Source: Limiplasma sp958448555
Lineage (GTDB): Bacteria > Bacillota > Clostridia > Christensenellales > Aristaeellaceae
Length of the DNA stretch: 14,218 nt
Assembly (NCBI GenBank): GCA_958448555.1
Contig: CAUDEL010000064.1
Location: 1 to 14,218, forward strand
Direction: 5' to 3'
Made by a program: the position numbers and the translations under genes. The notes beneath the pieces are model-generated. The model was not told the DNA's origin. It saw nothing but the letters and a program-made list of their open reading frames with translations, and ran no database searches. Shown in pieces: positions 1 through 5,450 of this stretch. Numbering within the stretch: the stretch's first letter is position 1; each line of letters starts with the position of its first letter.

Positions 1-70
1 GGCGCGGCCAGCGCCCGCCGCGATGATTGAGGTTGCGGACCTGCGGGCCCTCCAAACCTCCTGGAAAGTG
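1..70. other. Window edge, no supported gene
   Basis: Plus-strand frame 1 stays open from the window edge to a TGA at 28-30 (it would end in ARRDD), so this could be the last codons of a gene entering from the left, but ten codons are too few to judge. On the minus strand there is GGAGG-rich sequence but no convincing start. The stretch may instead be the inner part of an intergenic repeat that begins with the hairpin at 71-111: read on the minus strand it contains GGTTTGGAGGG, loosely like the GGTTTGGGG inside the element at 3794-4016. Confidence 0.2.
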
Positions 71-111
71 TTTGTCAGCAGTCTGAGGCGGCCGCCCGGG
101 AAGGGCGGCCG
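71..111 (-). terminator. GC hairpin plus conserved tail after the histidine kinase gene
   Basis: Ten bases beyond the kinase stop codon, on the minus strand, is a perfect 9-bp stem (plus-strand arms 89-97 CGGCCGCCC and 103-111 GGGCGGCCG) with a 5-base loop. No T run follows. Instead the minus strand continues with CTCAGACTGCTGACAAA (plus positions 71-87). The same 17-base tail, with small changes, follows three other hairpins in this window. The position right after a gene end argues for a terminator or 3'-end stabiliser; the missing U tract makes simple intrinsic termination uncertain. Confidence 0.6.
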
Positions 112-120
112 TCCGCTTCT

Positions 121-1578
121 TTATGCGCCGTTGAGCGGGAAGGTGAACAGGAACGTCGCGCCCCGGCCCTCCTCGCTGCTGACCGAGATGCTTACGCCGT
201 GGCGGCGGGCGATCTCCGCGGCGATGGCCAGCCCCAGGCCCGTGCCCTCGCGGGAGCCGTCGCCGGAGCGGTGGAAGCGCTCGAAGATCAGCGGGAGTTC
301 GGCCTCGGGGATGCCGGGGCCCTCGTCGCTCACGCCGATGACGCGGCCCTCCAGCCACAGGCGCACGCCGCGGCCGGGCGGGGTGAACTTGACGGCGTTT
401 TCGGCCACGGCCATGAGCATCTGCCGCAGGCGGGCGTAATCGCCCGTGACCCGGGGACGGGCCGCGGGCTCCTCGCAGCGCAGGCTCAGGCCCTTGGCCG
501 CGCACAGGGCGCGGGCGCTCATGGCCACGTCGCCCAGCAGCTCGGAGAGGTCCACGGGCTTTTGCTCCAGCGCAAAGTCGTCGCTTTGCAGCCGCGAAAG
601 CTCCAGAAGGTCGCGGATGAGGCGCTGGAGCCACAGGCTCTCGCCCAGCATCTGGGCGTAGTAGGCCGACACCGTCTCGGGGTCGGCGACCAGCCCGTCG
701 CGCAGGGCCTCCAGCGAGCCGCGGATGACGGTGACGGGCGTCTTGAGCTCGTGGCTGATGTCGGAAAAAAGCCGCTGCTGGGCCAGGCGCCGCCGCTCGT
801 CGCGGCGGCGCGCCTCCTCCAGCCGCTGGGCCAGCACGTCCATGGAGCGGGCGAGGGAGCCGACCTCGTCGCGCCGCCGCATGCGCGTGGGGGCGGGCGC
901 ATCGCCCGCGGCCAGCGCCACGGCGATCTGCTCCACCTTTACGATGGGGCGGGTGAAGAGGCGGGAGAAAATCAGGGCCAGCACCGCCGAGAGCGCGAAG
1001 GCGGCCAGGCCGCTGGAGAGCAGGGCCGCGGCGCTGGGCACCTGCTGGAAGCCCAGCTCGCGCAGCGAGGCGTCCAAAAGCACCACACCCAGCACCCGGC
1101 TGTCGACGTCCATGATGGGCATGGAGGCGGCCAGGCGGGTTTCGCCCTCCAGGCTGGCGTGGATGATGGGCGTCTTGCCCATGAAGCCAAGGGCGATGCT
1201 CTGCTCCAGATACCCCGCCAGCAGGGGATGCTCAAGCACCTGCACCACGCCGTCAAAGTAGCCGGTGACGTTGTGGCCCACGTCCACCAGATAGACGTTG
1301 CAGCGGGTGATCTGCTCGGTCAGCGCCAGGTAGGGGGCGAGCGTCTCCTCGCTGACGATGAAGCGCGTCTCGTCCAGGGAGGCGTCAAAGGCCGAGGGCG
1401 CGACCAGCTCGGAGAGGTTCTGGGCGATGGCGAAGGCGTCGCGCTGCATGACCTGGCTGTGGTGCCGGATGGACTGGCTGAGCATCAGGGCGTTGTAGAG
1501 GAGCACGGTGATGATCGCAAAGGCCGCCAGCAGCAGCGAAAACAGCAGCATCAGCCGCATGGTGAGCGAGCGCTTCAT
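121..1578 (-). CDS. Membrane sensor histidine kinase (HAMP-HisKA-HATPase)
   Basis: This 485-residue protein is the sensor of a two-component system: it should autophosphorylate on a histidine and pass the phosphate to the regulator encoded just upstream. A short cytoplasmic start leads into a first membrane helix (about 8-30), an extracytoplasmic sensor region of roughly 150 residues (31-184, possibly Cache/PAS-like), a second helix (185-207) and a HAMP linker (about 206-260). The HisKA H-box FSDISHELKTP carries the phospho-accepting His276, with Glu277 beside it. The ATPase domain shows the N-box (Asn394), G1 motif DEGPGIP (418-424), F-box IFERFHR (431-437) and G2 motif GTGLGL (445-450), so it looks fully active. 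Its ATG overlaps the regulator stop codon as ATGA, which implies translational coupling. The ligand cannot be read from the sensor region. The gene ends just before a GC hairpin. Confidence 0.93.
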   Translation of the reverse strand: MKRSLTMRLMLLFSLLLAAFAIITVLLYNALMLSQSIRHHSQVMQRDAFAIAQNLSELVAPSAFDASLDETRFIVSEETLAPYLALTEQITRCNVYLVDVGHNVTGYFDGVVQVLEHPLLAGYLEQSIALGFMGKTPIIHASLEGETRLAASMPIMDVDSRVLGVVLLDASLRELGFQQVPSAAALLSSGLAAFALSAVLALIFSRLFTRPIVKVEQIAVALAAGDAPAPTRMRRRDEVGSLARSMDVLAQRLEEARRRDERRRLAQQRLFSDISHELKTPVTVIRGSLEALRDGLVADPETVSAYYAQMLGESLWLQRLIRDLLELSRLQSDDFALEQKPVDLSELLGDVAMSARALCAAKGLSLRCEEPAARPRVTGDYARLRQMLMAVAENAVKFTPPGRGVRLWLEGRVIGVSDEGPGIPEAELPLIFERFHRSGDGSREGTGLGLAIAAEIARRHGVSISVSSEEGRGATFLFTFPLNGA

Positions 1579-2258
1579 GGCAGCCGCCTTTCAAACTTGT
1601 AGCCCGTGCCCCAGACCGTGGCGATGGAGAAAAAGTCGTGCGGGTAGGCGTCCAGCTTCTGCCTGAGGCGCTTGATGTGCGAGTCCACCGCCCGGTAGCT
1701 GCCCGCGTGCTGCTCGCCCCAGACCAGCGTGAGCAGGTTGTCCCGCGTGAACACCCGCCCCGGCGAGGAGGCCAGGGTGTAGAGCAGCTCCGTCTCCCGC
1801 CGCGTCAGGTCCAGCCTGCGCCCGTCCAGCGTCACGCTCAGCGACGGCAGGTGGATCGACAGGCTCCCCACCACCAGCGTCTCCTGCCCCGTGGGCGCGG
1901 GCATGCGCCGGAGCACCGCGCGGATGCGCGCCATGACCTCCCCCGGCGAAAAGGGCTTGACGATGTAGTCATCCGCGCCGATGTCCAGACCCAGGATTCG
2001 GTCCGCGTCCTCGTCGCGCGCCGTAATCATCAGAATCGGCACCCCCGACACCCGCCGGATGCGCCGGCAGACCTCCAGCCCGTCGATCCCCGGCAGCAGG
2101 ATGTCCAGCAGGATCATGGACGGCGCCGCCGCGTCAAACAGCGACAGCGCCTCCTCCCCCGAGCGCGCGCTCAGCACCGGCCAGCCCTGGGCACGGATGT
2201 AACGGGTGAGGATCTCCACGATCTGCTCGTTGTCGTCCACAATCAAAATGGGATTCAA
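1575..2258 (-). CDS. OmpR/PhoB-family response regulator
   Basis: A DNA-binding response regulator of about 227 residues, normal for the family. The receiver domain (about 1-120) has the acidic pair Asp8-Asp9, phospho-acceptor Asp52 (LLDILLPG), Thr79 and Lys101 (VKPF). A winged-helix output domain follows (about 130-225), with the typical recognition-helix sequence DSHIKRLRQKL and a C-terminal GTGYKFE hairpin. There is no ATG start in frame. Two TTG codons are available, at 2264 and 2258 (first bases on the minus strand). The GGAGG at 2267-2271 sits only 2 bases from the first but 8 bases from the second, so 2258 (MNPILIVDD) is preferred. The kinase gene overlaps its stop by 4 bases. It is a candidate regulator of the divergent genes starting at 2392. 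Confidence 0.93.
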   Translation of the reverse strand: MNPILIVDDNEQIVEILTRYIRAQGWPVLSARSGEEALSLFDAAAPSMILLDILLPGIDGLEVCRRIRRVSGVPILMITARDEDADRILGLDIGADDYIVKPFSPGEVMARIRAVLRRMPAPTGQETLVVGSLSIHLPSLSVTLDGRRLDLTRRETELLYTLASSPGRVFTRDNLLTLVWGEQHAGSYRAVDSHIKRLRQKLDAYPHDFFSIATVWGTGYKFERRLP

Positions 2259-2278
2259 AGCCAATCCCTCCCCGCCCC

Positions 2279-2307
2279 ATTGTAGTTGCCTGTGAGAATA
2301 TTGTCAA
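2279..2307 (-). promoter_or_regulatory. Promoter of the response regulator-kinase operon
   Basis: On the minus strand, TTGACA (plus 2302-2307) and TACAAT (plus 2279-2284) are separated by exactly 17 bases: a perfect -35 and a 5/6 -10 for the housekeeping sigma factor. The predicted transcript would begin near 2272, so the leader before the TTG start at 2258 would be only about 14 bases, with the Shine-Dalgarno close to the 5' end. Confidence 0.65.
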
Positions 2308-2330
2308 TTTTTCGACCCAAATTTCAAAAA

Positions 2331-2368
2331 GCCATACTTTTGCCACAAAAGGCATGTATGCTGATACT
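2331..2368 (+). promoter_or_regulatory. Putative promoter and 11-bp direct repeats before the FMN-binding gene
   Basis: TTGCCA (2340-2345) and GATACT (2363-2368) are 17 bases apart and would serve the gene at 2392. The core GCCA occurs at 2331-2334 and 2342-2345, exactly 11 bases apart, each preceded by a run of five A/T-rich bases and followed by NA; GGCA follows at 2351-2354. PhoB/OmpR-type regulators commonly bind direct repeats spaced about 11 bp, often overlapping the -35 box, and such a regulator is encoded divergently next door. Promoter and operator assignments are inference from spacing and position. Confidence 0.4.
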
Positions 2369-2391
2369 CGAACGGGGGAGGACGATGGAAG

Positions 2392-3198
2392 ATGAAACGC
2401 TTGTGCATCATCCTGGCGCTGCTTCTGGCCCTGACGGGCCCGGCCCTTGCGCAGGAGACGGAGTACCCGGACGGCATCTACCGCGGCTTTTACTACGACG
2501 GCGGCATTGAGCAGATCGCCATCCAGTTCGAATTGCAGGACGGCGTGTTTCAGTCCCTTCTCTACCGCGGCGTGAGGTACAAGGACGGCGACTACATGAG
2601 CGAGGACGCCAGCGACTACCAGAAGGCCGCCCTGCGCCAGTACCGCGAGCTGGCCGCCTATCTGGTGGGCCGGGGCGTGGACGCCATCGACGACCTCTAC
2701 GACCCCTACGGCATCGTCGAGGACATCGACGCGGTCACCACCGCCACCATGCAGTCCTCCAAGCTGATCTCCGCCCTCTGGGACGGCCTCAACCGCCGCC
2801 CCTTCAAGCTCCTGAGCACCGCCAAGCTCCCCGCCGCCGGGGACTTTGCCGACGGCCTCTACCGCGGCTTCTACATGGAGGACGGACAGGAGGAGGTGGC
2901 GGTGGAGTTCACGCTGAAAAGCAACGTCTTTTCCACCCTTCGCTACCGCGCGCTGAGCTACCGTGGCCAGGACTACCTCGACCCCGGCGCCGGGGAGGAG
3001 GTCCGCGCCGTCGCCGGGCAGTTCGGGCAGCTCCTGTCCTATCTGGAGGGAAAGCCCGTGGACTGCGTCAACGACCTCTACCAGCCCGGCAACATCGCTT
3101 CCGACGCCGACGGCCTCAGCGGCGCCACCATCCGCGCCCCCAAGGTGATTTCCGCCATCTGGGACGCCCTCAACCGCCACGCCTACCACGTGGAATGA
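2392..3198 (+). CDS. Secreted protein with two tandem FMN-binding-like domains
   Basis: A 268-residue exported protein. The signal peptide (about 1-20) ends PALA before QE and has no lipobox. Two homologous repeats follow, about 22-139 and 152-268: each opens with DGxYRGFYxxDG and closes with the flavinylation-type region and an ISAxWDxLNR helix. The second repeat carries DGLSGAT (240-246), a canonical Dxx[ST]GA[TS] motif in which the last Thr (246) is where the transferase ApbE attaches FMN in this family. The first has DAVTTAT (113-119), with Gly replaced by Thr but the acceptor Thr kept. In known systems such proteins carry covalent flavin for electron transfer outside the membrane; that role is inferred here, and no apbE lies in the window. 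The start is set by GGGGGAGG at 2374-2381, ten bases before the ATG. The gene is followed by a stem-loop and a second FMN-binding-like gene. Confidence 0.8.
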   Translation: MKRLCIILALLLALTGPALAQETEYPDGIYRGFYYDGGIEQIAIQFELQDGVFQSLLYRGVRYKDGDYMSEDASDYQKAALRQYRELAAYLVGRGVDAIDDLYDPYGIVEDIDAVTTATMQSSKLISALWDGLNRRPFKLLSTAKLPAAGDFADGLYRGFYMEDGQEEVAVEFTLKSNVFSTLRYRALSYRGQDYLDPGAGEEVRAVAGQFGQLLSYLEGKPVDCVNDLYQPGNIASDADGLSGATIRAPKVISAIWDALNRHAYHVE

Positions 3199-3205
3199 CT
3201 TCGGA

Positions 3206-3229
3206 TTTATCGCCCCTCCGGGCGGTAAA
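3206..3229 (+). promoter_or_regulatory. Intercistronic stem-loop between the two FMN-binding-like genes
   Basis: Arms TTTATCGCCC (3206-3215) and GGGCGGTAAA (3220-3229) pair over 10 bp with one G-U wobble and a CTCC loop, 7 bases after the stop codon of the first gene. There is no T run after it. It may protect the upstream message or partly attenuate read-through into the gene at 3260. No separate promoter is obvious in the 61-base gap, so the two genes are probably co-transcribed. Confidence 0.5.
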
Positions 3230-3259
3230 GCATAGAAATCTGAAAAGGAGAACGAAACC

Positions 3260-3775
3260 ATGAAAAAACTGCTGACCGCTTCTCTGGCCGCGCTGATGGC
3301 GCTGTGCCTCGTCCTTCCCGCCCTGGCCGAGGGTGAAGTGACCATCGGACAGGCCCTCTACGCCGCGCACGGCACCAAGTGCTTTGCGGTGCTCACCGTC
3401 GCCATGCAGGACGGCGTGGTCGCCGACGCCTACATCGACGAGTTCCAGTTCATGACCGCGGGCGAGGCCGTGGGCGTGCCCAACAGCGAGGCCGACTTCG
3501 GCCAGAGCTACCCCGAGGGCAAGGTGCTGGCCTCCAAGCGCGAGAACGCCGAGCTCTACAGCAGCAACATGGCCGCCGCCGGCTCCACCGTGGCGCTGGA
3601 TGTGAACTATGCCGCCATCGAGGACTTTGTGACCGGCAAGACCATCGAGGAGCTGGAAGCCGCCGTGGAGGGCAAGACCGCCGAGGAAATGGTGGACGCC
3701 GTCGCCGGCTGCACGCTGGTGGACACGCTGGGCTATGTGAGCGGCCTGATCGAGGCTGCCAAGGCCGCCAAGTAA
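3260..3775 (+). CDS. Small secreted FMN-binding-like protein with variant motif
   Basis: A 171-residue exported protein. The signal peptide (about 1-23) ends PALA before EG; Cys16 inside it follows LMAL, which is not a good lipobox. The mature part begins with a beta-rich segment (GTKCFAVLTVAMQDGVVADAY style) found in FMN-binding-type domains. The C-terminal region reads VDAVAGCTLVDT; DAVAGCT (146-152) lines up with the Dxx[ST]GA[TS] flavinylation motif but has Ala for Ser/Thr and Cys for Ala, while the acceptor position Thr152 is kept. I infer a single FMN-binding-like domain partnering the two-domain protein encoded upstream; whether it binds flavin is open. AAGGAGA precedes the ATG at good distance. 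Codons are strongly C-ending (Ala mostly GCC), which suggests high expression. A long hairpin follows the stop codon. Confidence 0.65.
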   Translation: MKKLLTASLAALMALCLVLPALAEGEVTIGQALYAAHGTKCFAVLTVAMQDGVVADAYIDEFQFMTAGEAVGVPNSEADFGQSYPEGKVLASKRENAELYSSNMAAAGSTVALDVNYAAIEDFVTGKTIEELEAAVEGKTAEEMVDAVAGCTLVDTLGYVSGLIEAAKAAK

Positions 3776-3793
3776 AAAACACGCGGGCAAAAA

Positions 3794-3837
3794 GAGGCCG
3801 CCGGGAGGATTCCCGGCGGCCTCAGACCGTTGAAAAA
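3794..3837 (+). terminator. GC hairpin plus conserved tail after the FMN-binding-like genes
   Basis: A perfect 13-bp stem (GAGGCCGCCGGGA at 3794-3806, its complement at 3811-3823) with loop GGAT begins 18 bases after the stop codon. It is preceded by A5 (3789-3793), which becomes a U tract for minus-strand transcripts, and is followed on the plus strand by the conserved tail CTCAGACCGTTGAAAAA (3821-3837) rather than by T residues. It is the left end of the repeat element 3794-4016. Confidence 0.65.
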
Positions 3838-3972
3838 CCCCCTGTTTTGGGGAAAGCCGCGTTTCTTGCGCCCTTCGGGCGCTCGCAACGCTCAGGGAAA
3901 ATGCTGCGGCATAAGGCTTTGGGGCTCTGCCCCAAACCCCGGCAGGGGGATGATCCCCCTGCACCCCCGCAC

Positions 3973-4016
3973 TTTGTCAGCAGCCTGAGGCCGCCGGGAG
4001 GATTCCCGGCGGCCTC
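3973..4016 (-). terminator. Second copy of the GC hairpin, reversed tail
   Basis: The 13-bp stem at 3987-3999/4004-4016 (loop GGAT) is identical to the one at 3794. Its conserved tail lies to the left and reads CTCAGGCTGCTGACAAA on the minus strand (plus 3973-3989). No minus-strand gene ends here, unlike the copy after the histidine kinase, so this copy probably exists as part of the element and not as a gene's own terminator. A T7 run at 4037-4043 lies downstream on the plus strand. Confidence 0.45.
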
Positions 4017-4022
4017 TTGCAC

Positions 4023-4051
4023 TTGCAAGAAGCGGCTTTTTTTGCTATGCT
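4023..4051 (+). promoter_or_regulatory. Putative promoter of the decarboxylase-tmk-mnmA operon
   Basis: TTGCAA (4023-4028) and TATGCT (4046-4051) are separated by 17 bases, each matching 4 of 6 consensus positions. It lies between the repeat element and the Shine-Dalgarno GGAGG at 4080-4084, where a promoter for the operon starting at 4096 is needed. A moderate-quality match only. Confidence 0.35.
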
Positions 4052-4095
4052 GTGTGCATCTGTGCCGGGAGAGGATTTCGGAGGGGGCGGAAGGG

Positions 4096-5439
4096 ATGGA
4101 ACGGCCCATGCACGGGATGCTCGCGGCGGCGGCGGGACGGCTGTCGTTGCATATGCCGGGGGCGCAGGGACGGGGGCCATATGGCCGCATCGACCCCTAC
4201 CGGCTGGAGACGACCGAGCTGGCTGTGACCGATGACCTCTATGCGCCCGGCGGGGCCATCGCCCGCGCCGAGGCGCTGGCGGCGCAAAGCGCCGGCGCGG
4301 CGGGGACGCTGATGCTCACCGGCGGGTCCACTGCCGGGGTTCAGGCGATGCTGCTCTACGCCGCGGGCGGCGGCGGGCAGGTGATTGTGCCCAGAAACGC
4401 CCATGCGAGCGTCATTCGCCTGTGCGCGGTTGCGGGGCTGGATGTGGGGTTCGCCCGGCCCTCGTTCACGGCCTCGGGGATCTGCCACACGCGCGACGAG
4501 AGCTATCTGGAGGCGCTCTCGCGCTGCCCCGGGGCGCGGGCGATGCTGGTGACGCGGCCGGACTATTACGGCGCGCTGAACTATCCCGTGCGGGCGGCGG
4601 CGCGGGCGCGGGAGATGGGGATAACGGTGCTGTGTGACGAGGCGCACGGCGCGCATCTCAGCTGGGACCCCGAGACGCCCACGGCGGGCGCGCTGGGCGC
4701 GGACCTGTGGGTGCAGTCGGCGCACAAGACGCTGCCAGCGCTCAACGGCGCGGCGTGGCTGCACGCGGGGCCGGGGGTGGACATGGCGCGGCTGCGGGCG
4801 ATGGTGCGCGCGGTGCAAAGCAGCAGCCCGCCGTTTGTGACGCTGCTTTCGCTGGACGACGCGCGGGCGTGGATGGACGCCCGCGGGGCGGCGGCGATCG
4901 CGCGGCTCAGGGAGGCGGCGGCGTGCTTTCACCGGTGGGCCGCGCAGATGGGCTATGCCGACGGGCAAAGCGAGCCGGGCTGGGCCTACGACCGCACGCG
5001 CGTGGTCATCGAGGCGCCGCAGGGCGGCTTTGCGCTGGCGCGGGCGCTGGGGGCGCGGGGCGTGGACGTGGAAATGAGCGACGAGCGGCGGGTGGTGTGC
5101 ATCGTGTCGCTCATGGACGGCCCGGCGCGGCTTGCGCGCCTGCTTCGCGCGCTGCCGCCGCCCGGGGCGGCGACGCTGGCGCCCGATGTGCCGCCGGCGG
5201 TTTTGCCCGAACGGGTGATGCCGCTTGGGGAGGCGTTTTTCGCGCCCAGCGAGCCCGTGCCGCTCCCGCGCGCGGCCGGGCGGGTGAGCGCGGTGCAGGC
5301 CGGGCCCTATCCGCCGGGGACGGCGCTGATCTGCGCGGGCGAGCGGGTGACGGAGGAGATCGCGGCGTATCTGGCGTCGCTGGACGGGCGGCGCTCGTTC
5401 GGTCTGGGGCCGGGCGGGACGCTGGCGTGTGTACGGTAA
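4096..5439 (+). CDS. Short Orn/Lys/Arg decarboxylase-family PLP enzyme
   Basis: A 447-residue fold-type I PLP protein of the ornithine/lysine/arginine decarboxylase family, short form without the N-terminal response-regulator-like wing. The N-terminus has HMPGAQG and a DDLYAPGG-like segment. The cofactor site shows DEAHGAH (Asp181 for the pyridine nitrogen, His184) and SAHKT with Lys211 as the Schiff-base lysine. The C-terminus has the family PYPPGT and ICAGE motifs. Substrate is not predictable: the Bacillus homologue YaaO, also beside tmk, is annotated as a decarboxylase mainly by similarity. The frame is open far upstream through the repeat element, but the ATG at 4096, behind GGAGG (4080-4084) and AAGGG, is the first start giving a normal family N-terminus. 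Codon use is strongly GCG/CGG-type, unlike the GCC-rich genes on either side. The fusion gene follows after 11 bases. Confidence 0.85.
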   Translation: MERPMHGMLAAAAGRLSLHMPGAQGRGPYGRIDPYRLETTELAVTDDLYAPGGAIARAEALAAQSAGAAGTLMLTGGSTAGVQAMLLYAAGGGGQVIVPRNAHASVIRLCAVAGLDVGFARPSFTASGICHTRDESYLEALSRCPGARAMLVTRPDYYGALNYPVRAAARAREMGITVLCDEAHGAHLSWDPETPTAGALGADLWVQSAHKTLPALNGAAWLHAGPGVDMARLRAMVRAVQSSSPPFVTLLSLDDARAWMDARGAAAIARLREAAACFHRWAAQMGYADGQSEPGWAYDRTRVVIEAPQGGFALARALGARGVDVEMSDERRVVCIVSLMDGPARLARLLRALPPPGAATLAPDVPPAVLPERVMPLGEAFFAPSEPVPLPRAAGRVSAVQAGPYPPGTALICAGERVTEEIAAYLASLDGRRSFGLGPGGTLACVR

Positions 5440-5450
5440 AGGAGATTGCT

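Larger units (their letters stand above)
3794..4016. repeat. 223-bp palindrome-rich intergenic element with hairpin ends
   Basis: Both ends are the same 30-base hairpin (3794-3823 and 3987-4016), identical and in direct orientation since both loops read GGAT. Just inside are inverted copies of the conserved tail: CTCAGACCGTTGAAAAA at 3821-3837 and, on the other strand, CTCAGGCTGCTGACAAA at 3973-3989. The interior holds three more perfect hairpins: 3868-3882 (arms GCGCCC), 3918-3936 (arms TTTGGGGC) and 3942-3962 (arms GCAGGGGGA). There is no gene: the open reading frame crossing it is an upstream extension of the next gene without a start. It resembles the GC-rich interspersed palindromes seen in many Clostridia genomes (recollection, not a search result). 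It could be a non-autonomous mobile or REP-like unit. Confidence 0.6.

Noticed and set aside
199..1602. Long plus-strand open frame opposite the histidine kinase gene
   Set aside because: Its translation is low-complexity (Ala, Gly, Arg, His, Gln) with no domain, and it is the antisense shadow of a clear kinase in GC-rich DNA.
2285..2391. FMN riboswitch before the FMN-binding-like genes
   Set aside because: The predicted leader is under 20 bases, too short for the multi-helix FMN aptamer, and none of its conserved pattern is seen.
3290..3330. Possible lipoprotein signal with Cys16 in the small FMN-binding-like protein
   Set aside because: The residue before the cysteine is Leu, not Gly/Ala/Ser, and a good ALA-E cleavage site lies downstream.
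2134..3345. Minus-strand open frame across the divergent promoter and the first FMN-binding-like gene
   Set aside because: It has no recognisable motif, covers the promoters and signal-peptide starts of real genes, and has the Val/Gly-rich look of an antisense shadow.
3379..4095. Upstream extension of the decarboxylase open frame
   Set aside because: It runs out of frame through the FMN-binding-like gene and through the hairpin element; the ATG at 4096 with a ribosome site gives a complete family protein.
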